In this document: in pieces, positions 1-10,740 of the stretch
Layout of the letters: each line of letters opens with the position of its first letter
Position numbering within the stretch: position 1 is the first letter of the stretch
Source: Monarcha castaneiventris obscurior
Taxonomy: Eukaryota > Chordata > Aves > Passeriformes > Monarchidae
NCBI GenBank assembly: GCA_026261815.1
Contig: JAMPIT010000059.1
Location: forward strand, 21,128,001-21,192,000
Length of the DNA: 64,000 bases
Direction: 5' to 3'
The notes under the pieces: generated by a model
What the model saw: only the letters and a program-made list of their open reading frames with translations
The model's database searches: none
What the model was told of the DNA's origin: nothing
Program-made: the position numbers and the translations under genes

Positions 1-3000
1 TTTATTGTCTCAAAAAGTAAAAGGAATAAAAATAAAATAATCAATTTTGTAATATTTTAGTGGCCACCTAAAAATGTGAAATTCTAGGGTAGTTTAGGCC
101 CTTTTTACATTACTATATCACATTTTCATCAAGTCTAACAGTATTCTGATTGCCATAAGAAAACAATGTAATGAAAACAGGAATGGCTTAACCCACCTCC
201 CATGAATTTTAATGATAATGGAGGTAGTCATGTCTGTACTTTTACATTCGCAGCTGTTGGTATCATAACTGGAATCAGTGCTCCAGTCCTCCTTCAAATT
301 AAATTAGTAATATGCAGTTTAAAATGAATGTAACATTTAGCAGGTACACTTGAGTTCTAAAGAATATTGTAAGGCAGATCTCAGTAGTGTCTGTGATAAT
401 AAGGAGGTAATATGGATGAATTTCATCTTTTATTCTAATCAAACTCTTTCAGCCACTGCTTCATTATCATGCAAAACCTTTCCAGGTGATATGTCCCAGA
501 TTTGATCTCAGTCCAAAAGCATTTAAAAGGGCAATGAAAATCAGCGCAGATGCTGCTGTGAGATTTAAGTGCATGGAAGAAATGGCAAAAATGGTGTGTT
601 TTTCAACAGATATTTTTGACAAATACTACCAAATTGTTACACTCTTCTCATAAGCTTCCTGAAGAATAGTTAGATTCATGGATACGTTTTTAATCCCACA
701 GATTCCCAAGGAAACACTGATGTAACCTTATCACTCCATTGAGTGATAATTTTAACTGTATTTTCATTCTATAGAGTGTTATGGGCTAATGGCCTTTCAG
801 AAAGTAGGTAAAGCCCTTAAGAAAAATACCCCCTTCTTCGTAATAAAAACTAAATATATTCAGCAATGATTTGATTTTTACATATTTTACTACAATACTT
901 ATGTTACTGATGACAAGCTCAGAAAACTAGGAAATTCAGATGAAAAGTAAAAAAATTGAAAAAAAACCATAACATTTTATGACAAAATTGAAAATTAGGA
1001 CCACAAATTGCTTTCTAAAAGTAAACTAATAGCTATACAAAACTGGTCTCTTCTCATGATCAAAAAAGCTCATAGCCATGGCTTCAAACAATTACAGACT
1101 TCAGGAAATAATCTGATAAGAAGATGCTAGCCCTTCACACACTACTGACAATATAGCCACAAAAATTCTACAAGGGAAGTATGATCAATAAGGCTTCTTA
1201 ACCGTTACTTGTAAGATGCCCTGTTTTGGAACTATTCTTAATTTAAAGCTATACTTAAATGAAACATTCCTGTATATTTCCCAAAAATTTGCCTTTCCCT
1301 ATTTGCCTTTAGGCAAGGTGCATTAAAAGCCTTGTAAAAAGTGTGGAAAATGTACTTTTATAATTTTAAAAAATTTCAGAAATTATTGATGGGATGAACT
1401 GTAGAGGCATGATAAATTACATATATTTTATCCTTCTGGCTTGCTAAAATACTTCATTATGTCTACAGCATATTGAAACACTGACTTGTTTCTGTATTAA
1501 ATCTCTCCAAAATTTCAAATTTCCATGAGAAAACCTCTACCTGAGAAAACTTTCACTATTAAACATGAAACTAATTTTTCTCTTCAAAAAATATTTCTTG
1601 ACTCCTGAGCAGGGACAGGATTTTCTACAGAGCCATGTGATCGCATAGTATTCCACCAAGAAAATAGATAGAAACATATCATCCCACTGTATAAAATGCA
1701 TTTGTACTTGAATATTAAAAATATATTCTGTTTAATACATCTTTTCCCAGTACAGCTACGTAAAATCCTATTCATTAAAATGGCCAGATGTTTTAATTTT
1801 CATATGTTCCTACTACATACACTAATTTCCACTTTGCTACATTTTCTCATACATAATGTATTAAACTGATTCTTGTTGAGGGCAGGTTCTTTCACATGCA
1901 GTGCAGAACTGGAGAGAGGCAGAATCCCATCTCTTGTCTGCTTGAATTTTAAGTACCTTTGAAGCAATTACAAGTACAAAATGCTTCAGAAAGAAACGTT
2001 GTAGAGGACAGTCACATCTACTGAAACTTTTTCTGAATGACCATGACGATTCTTGGAAAGGTCAGCCTTTCTGGAAACTGTGCTTTGATCGTAATTTCTC
2101 ATTTATTTAACATCTCATCTTTTGGACATATTCAAGATGGATGGATGTAGAAATCAGCATGCTGCTGAGGAACATGACAAGAAATTAAGCATTACTGAGA
2201 ACAGATATATGAAGCTAGGAGAGAGATGCAATATAAAGGAAAATTGCAAGAGGAATAGTAACGAATAAAAACAACCTCACTGTGACTCCATCACAGGCCA
2301 GTGGCACAGGCTAGCAGCTAGTATGAATTGTCGTGGCACCCATTCTTGTAGTCAGAATCATTCTTGCTGACCTTTCACTAACAGTGCCGTAAAGCTACCC
2401 AAGGAAATTGTATAATGAGTTCAATAAACACAATACCAAATGCTGAAATACTGTGTCAGAAAAGACACTGGAGAATGGCATGCATTGAATAAAATTAAAT
2501 TTCCAGCATCACGGAAATTTCTCAATATTTCTCACAATATTGCGTTGTGCATAATCTGTGAAAACTGAAATGAGCTACTTGCAAGTATTTTCAATTTCAC
2601 TTCAGATTTCATGATAGTTTTCATGCTGCAAGGCATTATGTTTTCTTTGAAAATAATATATTGAAAGCAGTTTGCCCTGGGCAGATTGTGTATATAATAC
2701 AATATTATCATCTGATAACAAAGAAATTACACTTTCCACTTTAATTCTTGCTTTCTCTTCAAAATATTTATGGCTATCTTCTACATTACAAAACTGAAGT
2801 GACACCCAAAATTAAATCCCCTGACAGCATTATGATACTCAGTTCTACAAGAAAGAAAATATAAACAGGAACACAGTGATTGGTGAGATTCTATAAAGCG
2901 ACAAGTTTTCCAATTCTGCCTCAACACAAAATTTCAGGGAAATTCAGTTTTTTGGTGCCGCTATTTTTTAAGTAGCAATACGTATGATTACACAGTATTC

Positions 3001-3802
3001 ATCCCTGTATTCAGTCTTTTAGGCCAGGGCATAATGTTTTGCATAATGTGTCCATAACCATGACTTCTGCATTCAAAGGGTACAAAACTTAAAAATATAA
3101 ACTTAGCAGTTACTATTTTGGACAGTATAGAGAATAACCAGCACAAGGAAGAAAAATAATGATAAAGGGAGCTTTACCTTTCTGGTTCCTTCTCATTAGA
3201 AAAAATATAAAAGAAAAAAAAAGAGGAAGCCATGCTAAAACATGTAGGAAAATAATGTACTCGATGCTTTATTCTCTTGTTATGTGTTACTATTTGCAGG
3301 CTAGTAACACATGAACTGGTTTTAAGTTAAATTTTAGTTTTAGATATTATTATGTGGTTAATTTTTGAAATTTAAACTTGTTAAATAGTCTTAAGGGACT
3401 CAAGTATGCATAAACTTTTTGCAAAATAGTAAATCATGGCAAAACAGCAAAAGTGAGTGAATGGGGAAAATAATCAGTAAAAAGAAAGGAACCAGACTTA
3501 GGAACAAGGAGCTTTTTCTTTCAGTAGAGGAAGTCACTATCAGCCTTCCCAGAGGTATATCCTGTGACACGGCGTGTACTGTATCAAATAACTTCTAGAT
3601 AACCTGAAAACAATGACTGACTAGTAATGTCAAAAGAAATATTGATGAATTAATGAAGCAGGGTATCAAGAATGAGAACCAGGCATGAAAAATTGCAGAA
3701 ATACCCTAAAAGATATATTATTCAGAAGCAGAGGCAGATGAAATTCAAAAGAATTGCACAGTGATGCACATAATTAAAAAAAAATGAAAATCTTAGCTTC
3801 TT
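1..3802. other. AT-rich stretch without recognisable features
   Basis: No repeat family, splice-bounded open frame or RNA gene is recognisable. Open frames are short (under about 70 codons) and show no familiar protein motif. Ordinary intergenic or intronic avian DNA is the simplest reading. Ancient, highly diverged repeats cannot be excluded by eye. Confidence 0.6.
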
Positions 3803-4166
3803 AGAATCATAGAATGGTTTGGGTTGGAAGGGACCTTAAATAACATCAGGTTCCATGGGCAGGGACACCTTCACTAGACCAGGTTGTTCAAAGCCCCATC
3901 CAACATGACCATGAAGACTTCCAGGGATAGGACGTCCACAACTTCTCCAGGCAACCTGTTCTGTGGAGGGCTGTGAGCCTTTGACTCAGGTGTCCTCTGC
4001 ACTCCCTTGGAGGAGAGAAGCCTCAGGGCAAAAGGACTCAGAGATAAGAAACCTCTCTTGAGGTCACGGTGACAAAGTGAACCATCCCCAGCATGCCTTG
4101 TTTCTGTATTGTAATACCTTGTATCCAGTTGGTAAATTGGGTTCTACCCCACCCCCTGCCTTTCCC

Positions 4167-4174
4167 ATAAAAAG
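4167..4174 (+). promoter_or_regulatory. TATA-like box of the solo LTR
   Basis: ATAAAAAG lies upstream of the LTR polyadenylation signal, where a U3 TATA box is expected. Activity today is unknown. Confidence 0.4.
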
Positions 4175-4240
4175 GCCCTGGATCTGCCCTCAATCAGGGA
4201 GCTGCTGTCCCTGGCCTCCCCTTCCCAGGGACTGCTGGAC

Positions 4241-4246
4241 AATAAA
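4241..4246 (+). terminator. Polyadenylation signal AATAAA of the solo LTR
   Basis: AATAAA follows the TATA-like box by 67 bp, which would define a short R region. Confidence 0.5.
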
Positions 4247-4591
4247 GCTGCCTCTGGCACTGCCACACACGGCTCCTGTCTCTCTGTCCCCGAGTTTGCC
4301 TCAGGTGATCTCACACAGAGCTGAATCACAAGAGCTGGAATCACTTGTAGCTGAGAAATCCCTACACTTGCTGAGATCCCCCCTGTGCAGGGAGGCTGCC
4401 TTGGCCCCTAGAAGAGTTGTTCTTTGCTGGACACTCTTTCTAGGAAGGTCCTGGCTTCTGGTGCTTGACCAGCATCAGACCTCCTTGCGACACTTCCACT
4501 GCCTCACCACCCTTGTAGTAGAGAATTTCTTCCATATATCTAATTTAAACCTTCCCTCTTTCAATTTTAAACATTCCATCTTGGGATGTCA

Positions 4592-5156
4592 TGTGGTGAT
4601 GGCTCAACCCCCTAAGGGGCTGTGGCAGCCCAGTGCCCATCTGGTTCTCGCCTTCCAATGGCCAGATGAGTCCGAGTCTGAAGGAGTGTCCGTGGGAGGT
4701 GATGAGGTCTGACACCACTCCCCTGTTTTCAGAGGGTACTTTGCTACCTAGTTCCTCATTGCCCCAAGTTGTAATCCCTCCCTAGGTTCTCTGTAGTTGG
4801 TGCTTGCAGTTGTCACTTGTTCCCCTGTAAGTTTTCTCGTTTGTCGTTCCCTGGAACCACCCCCCACTCTCGGGCTGTTTAAAATGGTCCTGCAAACCCT
4901 GGGCGTCGTCTTTTCTGTCCCTGCTCCCTCTGATGAATAAACGTGTTGGATTGCATATGGAGAGCCCTCTCCCATCTCCTTCTTTGCCCCTGAGCGCTTG
5001 GCAGCCGCGCCACCAGGCAGCCCCTGGATTAGCTGCTCAGCCTGGGAGCCCAGCACTGCCCGACACCGGCCACCAGGGCTTGGCGAGGAAGCCCTCAGAG
5101 AGGTCACTGAGGTGCCCTCACGCCCACGGCTATCAAGAGGGACAGCCGAGTGATAA
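4592..5156 (+). mobile_element. Second solo LTR inserted in the same CR1
   Basis: About 565 bp starting TGTGGTGATGG. It interrupts the CR1 block at 4493-4591; the CR1 sequence continues at 5157. Flanks TGTCA (4587-4591) and TTTCA (5157-5161) resemble a 5-bp target duplication with one mismatch. AATAAA at 4936-4941 indicates plus orientation. The 3' terminus (about GATAA) lacks a clean CA, so the right edge may be off by a few bases or mutated. The sequence differs from the first LTR, so the two are separate insertions of different families. No retroviral coding sequence remains. Confidence 0.72.
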
Positions 5157-5813
5157 TTTCACTACATGTCCTTCTAAAATGTTCCTTTCCAGCTTCTCTG
5201 TAGGCCCCTTTAGGTACTGGAAGGCTGAAAAGAGGTCTCCCCAGGGCCTTCTCTTCTCCAAGCTGAACAACCCCAGCTCTTTCAGGCTGTCTCCATAGGA
5301 GAAATTCTTCAGCCCTCTGATCATCTTTTCAGCCCTCTGCTGCACTCACTCCAACAGGTCCATGTCCTTACATTTGGGGTCCCAGAGCTGAACACAGCAC
5401 TCCATGTGGAGTCTCCTGAGAATGGAGTAGAAGGGTAGAATCACCTCCCTAACATTTGGTCATGGTTTTTCTGATGCAGCCCAGAATACACTCAGTTTTC
5501 TGGGCTGCAAGTGCACATTTCTGGGTCACATCAAGCTTCTTGTCAACACCATCCCTAGTCCTTCTGCTCAGGGCTGCTGACAGTCCATTTTCTGCACAGT
5601 TTGTATTAGTGCTTGGGACTGTCCCAACCCAGCTGCAGAACCTCACACCTCATGAGGTTCACGCCTCTCAAGCCTGTCAAGATCCACATATAATGTACTG
5701 TTAGCAAACCACTACCAGTTAGGAAACTTAGGAAGTTTAATAGCTTAGGTTCCATGAAAATACCAGTTTCATACTCTATAGTTATTCAAAAAGCAAATTA
5801 GATGTCAGGCTTT

Positions 5814-5990
5814 TGTGGTGAGTTGACCTTGACTGGCTGCCAGGTGCCAATCCAGCTATTCTGCCACTCTCCCTCCTTAACAGGAGGGAGGAGGATGGAG
5901 GAAAACAGCTGGAAAAGCTTTTGGTTTGAAATAAAGAAAGGGAGCTCTCTTGCTAATTATTGTCGTGAGAAAAATAAACTCTACAATTTC
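5814..5990 (-). mobile_element. Truncated avian ERVL-type LTR fragment
   Basis: The segment starts TGTGGTGAGTTGACC and continues with a GCTGCCAGGTGCC block, resembling the reverse complement of the 3' end of a widespread avian LTR ending GGTCAACCCACCACA. Similarity fades after about 5990. Only the LTR 3' end survives, in minus orientation. Family assignment is from memory. Confidence 0.6.
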
Positions 5991-7421
5991 TCAGGGAAAA
6001 AGGTGTGGATATGTTGTTTTCTATTGTTCCCCATTTATTCAGTTTTCACCTCAGTATCAGGAAAGAAATAGGATTACAGTTGCTTTCCTTGGGTAGTGCA
6101 GAGGTGCTGAAAACAATTTGCTGCTCCTGTAATTCCTCTGAGAAGTGATTAATTGAGAACTAAGCAGCAATGAAAGAATAAGTACAGTTGCAAACACTGC
6201 AAGCAATCACATACACAGTCAAATTGCATCTTTAGAGGTTACAACATCAAGATCTACCCTTTGCAGAAACAAAGACCACAGCTTAAATTAGGTTATTTGG
6301 TTAGTAACTTCTGGTTGTGCACCTGTGCCTACAATGCATAAAAGAGAATGCAAAGCCAGCAACAAGGCCTGTGGGAGAAAATAATATCTCCTCACACTAA
6401 TATATATACTTCATGCTGTTCTTCTATTGAGCTTTGATTTACTCTATATGAGAAATCAGCAGCAGCCTGACCTTCTGCCTGAGCACAGCCACATTCTAAT
6501 TCCATAACTTTTTCTTTTAATCTTAGTATCATAAGGTAGATGGGAAGTCAAATTCATTTTGATGACCCAGACACTTGGTCTGTCTGACAGACATCATATT
6601 CTTTAAACCTATCAGCTTCTGCTTTTTTGCTTAGTGTGAGTATAGATCAGTATCTTAAACCATGTTAGTCAAGCTTGACTTACTATTTGTAGTATTTGCT
6701 GGAAAAATTATTTCGAACATGACTTACAGTTCTCTTTCTACCTATACACATCAGTGAACTCTACAGTCCAGTGTCTGATACCCAGCAAACAAAGATTAAT
6801 GGATTAATTTACCAGATTGTTAGAATGCTATTAAAATGCAAATGGTTAGTTTCTGTTAATTGTTCAATATCACATACAATTAATACGGGGACATGTACAC
6901 TTTCTTGTGGTTTTGGTACAGTTCATCCAAAAAGCTTGAGGAACAGAGGTAAAATCTGGGATTTTTTCCCCAAATAGTTAAATTAGTAACAGCACTTAAA
7001 AGGTAGCAATTGTGAACTGGAAATGAATTGGAAAATTGTGAGGTTTGGAACCATTAGATGGGGGAAAAAAATACAAGATGGAAAGAATAATTATTGGATA
7101 GAATTGTTAAGAGAAAGATATTTTTGCAAATGGAAGAGAAAAAGAAATTAACAACTTCCAGTTAATAACAGCTAGGTATCAAAATTTTGATTCTTAATTT
7201 GCAAAACTTAATTTAAAATGTTAATCTTTTGACTGAACCTTTTCCAGAGTGTGGCAAAGACTTTGGAAGACTAAGTCCCAGATAAGTCAGCTAAGTTGCT
7301 GCAGCTATGAACTCCTGAGCCAAAGGCCAGAGGGCTCATTGTATCTGGCACCTATTGTACCCTGAATGTGTCATATTCCCCCTCCCCACTTCTTGTTTTT
7401 TTTTACCTCAAGTACTTCAGA
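5991..7421. other. AT-rich stretch without recognisable features
   Basis: No repeat or coding signal recognised up to the edge of the CTTCC microsatellite. Confidence 0.55.
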
Positions 7422-7610
7422 CTTCCCTTCCCTTCCCTTCCCTTCCCTTCCCTTCCCTTCCCTTCCCTTCCCTTCCCTTCCCTTCCCTTCCCTTCCCTTC
7501 CCTTCCCTTCCCTTCCCTCCCTTCCCTTCCCTTCCCTTCCCTTCCCTTCCCTTCCCTTCCCTTCCCTTCCCTTCCCTTCCCTTCCCTTCCCTTCCCTTCC
7601 CTTCCCTTCC
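7422..7610 (+). repeat. (CTTCC)37 pentanucleotide microsatellite
   Basis: Nineteen perfect CTTCC units (7422-7516), one 4-base unit CTCC lacking a T (7517-7520), then eighteen more perfect units (7521-7610). The plus strand is a pure pyrimidine tract of about 189 bases. Because the unit is 5 bp, all three frames read through as Leu-Pro-Phe-Pro-Ser-type repeats, which explains the overlapping open frames around 7355-7669; these are not genes. Confidence 0.98.
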
Positions 7611-7882
7611 CTTGGTATTGCCTAGTTCTACTCTTGTGGGAAATTGAGAATAATCACTTGTTCACCTAAAATTGTGTCTGCCAGGTCAAGGTAGTAATGC
7701 ATCCATCACTTAAAGGACATTTACCAGGGTTCTGAAGTATTTAATATAAAAGAGCCATACAGATATTTGATTTTTTTTTTTTTTAACGTAACATGCATAA
7801 CAACTTTAAATGTGAATATTACAGATTTTTTAACTTTTTTTTTTTTTTTTAATTTAAAACACTATCTTAGAAGACAGGAGAA

Positions 7883-7964
7883 AGAATCACAGATTCATAG
7901 GATAACCTTAGTTAGAAGAGACCTCTGAAGGTCATCTTGTCCAACCTCTCACTAAAAGCCGCAA
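7883..7964 (-). mobile_element. CR1 LINE 3'-end fragment
   Basis: AGAATCACAGATTCATAGG followed by GAAGAGACCTCTGAAGGTC and GTCCAACCTC matches the reverse complement of the CR1 3' end. Only about 80 bp remain because of 5' truncation. T-rich tracts of a dozen or so bases lie just to the left (about 7770-7850). Confidence 0.8.
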
Positions 7965-10712
7965 AGCAAAATAAATGTCATTTTTTGTGATCTTAGGAAG
8001 TTAGTTTGATAATTTAAAGAAGATGGAAAGTGGAATGGTAGCAGAATGCTTTTGGAATTTAATTATATTTAATTTTTGGACTTGAACAATGAATAAATTA
8101 TCGTATCTCCATATGTTTATAAAAAGGAAAAAAATGTGACATACAGCATTTATACAATCGCTAATACCATTTTATTGGGCAAAAAAATTCTCCTGAAGGC
8201 GTAAGGAGAACCCCTCCACTAAAACCCTGATGGTAGAATATAAAGTAGTGTGCAAATTTGCTGAATACAGTGTATAATGCTACAATCAGATATATACCCT
8301 TGCTAACAGAGAATGAAGTAGGAATATCTGCCCTTTCCTATGAATATGTCCTCGCTCTATGTAAAAGGGATCTACACTGCACTAGTTCATTTTCTTGCAA
8401 GATTGTAGCTGATAAGGAGTTATGATGCTTTTTAACTTGAGATACCTTTGAATCGAATTCCATATCTGCAGATACTAGTTTATCTAAAGACAACAAAATT
8501 TCAAACCTCATCACTTCCACTGAAAAATAATAATTTGTTTTGTCACTTTCATCTTTAAAACCTATATTTAGCATTATCTTTAATTACTAATCTTTTTTAG
8601 ACATTTAGCTATTTGTTTAGTATACTCTTCTAAATATGGTAATGTAAATTCACAATCCATTTACAGTCTTAGAAAATAGACTTTTTTTTAGAAATCTTAT
8701 TTTATTTTTCAGATATTTTGTACAGAAAATAATCCTTCTATCTTGGCTTTTAGTGGTTTGGTTTTCTTTACTGTTGTTATTATTATGTTTTATTAAAGAG
8801 AGGAATATGTGGATTAAGAATGTTTTTCTCTTTTGTGTGCATTTCACTTCTTGAAACTGCAGACAACTGAATAAAGCAGCTTCTTTCACCTGTTTAATTA
8901 CCCATGTCTTCTTTTCCTCTGCACAGCAGTCTTATCAACAAAAGCCAATTATGAAACCCAAGTTTGACTGTCAGGCAAATATTAAGAATTATGAAACAGT
9001 GCTGCAGGATGAATGTCTTTTTGTGACTTCCTGATTTTCTTTCTGGTTCCTTGCTGCTTTACAGCTGTTAAACTAAAGATGTGAAATAGAAATATGCCAG
9101 CACAATACACCACTTGTGCTAAATTACTCCTAAATGGTGACTACTTCCATATACTCCTATTTCTTATGAATACGTCCTGTCTACTAATTTTAGTTGGGTT
9201 TAATTTTTAATGGCTTTGTGCTTCTCCTACCCACAAAAATTACTTAAACCGCCTAAAACACAGTTCAAAATTATCCTTGAACTTCAACCCATCCACTGCA
9301 CAAGAAGGTACATTCTCTAAGGTGGCTGATACTACCGGCAAATCTACCTGGATGGTGTTAAAGAGCTGTGACTAACAATTAGATCACTCCTACTTAGCCA
9401 CAAGCCCAGTCCTTCATATCCCCTCCATTTAAATCATTATATCAGCATCAGAAAGAGTCTAGTATATACTATTATTGATTAAAGTTAATACTATTTTCTT
9501 GTCTCAGTAGATCTACTGTTTTGTCAGTTTTCTAACACTTTTTTTGACATTTCTTTGATCTGCCTCCTCCTTCACATGACATCAAAAAGAAAGAGAGACA
9601 AAGTGTCTCCAAGATCAAAGAAATAGGTGAACACAGAACACTGGAAAGGAAGAATATTTTCTCTCAAGACCTCACCATTAGGCTTTGTAATGAGTATGCA
9701 TGTTAGTGTATGCATGATACAGCAATTTCAGTAAATCAGAGGATTGCTTTAGAAATACAAGCTAAGGAGCTCATTTAATCAAGGTTCATAATTTCTTATA
9801 TTGATCTGAGCCACTGAAAGAAATAACCAAATGCATGTAGAATGGCCTTCTAAAGTAATTAATTTTATCTGTCCTACCTTCATCTTTCCCTTTAATAAGA
9901 CAAAATATTTTAATGAACCCAATATAGAAAAGTAAATATCTCTAGAACACAAGTTGCAGAAATACATCTGGTAATGGCAGTGCCATCAAACGTATCCATA
10001 ACATCCTCAGCCTGGCACTGCAGCACTGTGATTGTTGTCACAGCTTGGGTCTGGCTGACACTGCAGTAGCATATAAAGCTTATAAACTCCTGCTAAGCCT
10101 ATAGCCCAGGGAAGCCAATTCACTGCAAGAGAGGAGCTCCTGTAGAAAACACATCCCACCACTTTCTGGGGCAGTTGCAAAGCTGTGGAGAGTCTTGGAG
10201 CAGCTATAGCCTGGTCAGTGTCCAGTGCCTTGAGAACATGCATGATCCAGTCAGGAGCTGGGTATTCCCTATCTGACCCCATAGCCAATTGCATCAGTCA
10301 GCAGAGGGAGACTCCAGGTTACCAAAGACAGAAACACTCAGGACAGATCATGGGGAGAGGGCAAGAGAGTCCTGCACATGCTCAGCATCCAGGTCCCAAC
10401 TGCATACTGCCGGTGGTCAGGCCCACCTTGCTGACCTTCTTCTGCCTCGTGCCATCTCCCTGAAAGAACACAGAAGTAATTGACTCCTGAAACTGCTTGC
10501 ATAACACTCTTTGAACTGTTCTGGTGTCTGAGTCCATTCAGTCTACTCACTGCTCAGAAATGGTAACATTTGTGTCATTTATCACTGAGGGTGTAATCCA
10601 GCTAAATCAGGTTTCTTCCCTGATAGGTTATCCACCAACAACATAAAAAACTAGTCTTTAATATGTAGGAAAAAGCATAGAGGGAGATACTTTATCTTAG
10701 TAAAGTGGGAAG
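7965..10712. other. Mostly AT-rich; an unclassified higher-GC block at about 9,975-10,470
   Basis: Nothing is recognised in most of this stretch. About 9975-10470 is clearly richer in G and C than its surroundings and carries a 95-codon minus-strand frame (10007-10294) and overlapping plus-strand frames, but none resembles a protein I know and no termini or target duplication are apparent. It may be an old LTR or other decayed repeat. Confidence 0.45.
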
Positions 10713-10740
10713 AAGCAAGCAAGCAAGCAAGCAAGCAAGC
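10713..10740 (+). repeat. (AAGC)7 tetranucleotide microsatellite
   Basis: Seven perfect AAGC units, ended by TGGC. Confidence 0.97.

Larger units (their letters stand above)
3962..4492 (+). mobile_element. Solo LTR of an endogenous retrovirus, inserted in CR1
   Basis: About 531 bp starting TGTGGAGGG and ending GCGACA, the TG...CA form expected of an LTR. It replaces nothing in CR1: the CR1 sequence resumes directly afterwards. Flanks GTTC (3958-3961) and CTTC (4493-4496) look like a 4-bp target-site duplication with one later change. A TATA-like ATAAAAAG (4167-4174) followed 67 bp later by AATAAA (4241-4246) fits a U3-R-U5 order on the plus strand. No internal ERV genes adjoin it, so it is a solo LTR left by LTR-LTR recombination. 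I do not recognise the family by name. A 211-codon open frame crossing this LTR and the neighbouring CR1 is fortuitous. Confidence 0.8.
3803..5690 (-). mobile_element. CR1 LINE (non-LTR retrotransposon), 5'-truncated, interrupted by two solo LTRs
   Basis: The left edge begins with the reverse complement of the CR1 3' tail (GAATCATAGAATGG, then the GGTTGGAAGGGACC block), so the element lies on the minus strand with its 3' end at left. CR1 sequence is present in three blocks, 3803-3961, 4493-4591 and 5157 to about 5690, collinear with one CR1 copy. The third block encodes remnants of the C-terminal end of the ORF2 polymerase, including a LFSLEKRR motif near 5260. The gaps are filled by two different LTRs. 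CR1 retrotransposes by target-primed reverse transcription and usually leaves 5'-truncated copies; this one ends in the ORF2 3' region. It is not functional. The right boundary is uncertain by tens of bases. Confidence 0.93.

Noticed and set aside
4077..4712. 211-codon plus-strand frame
   Set aside because: It runs through a solo LTR, a CR1 block and part of a second LTR; no protein motif and no single origin.
7355..7669. Three overlapping plus-strand frames of 85-104 codons
   Set aside because: They are translations of the 5-bp CTTCC repeat, which is open in all three frames.
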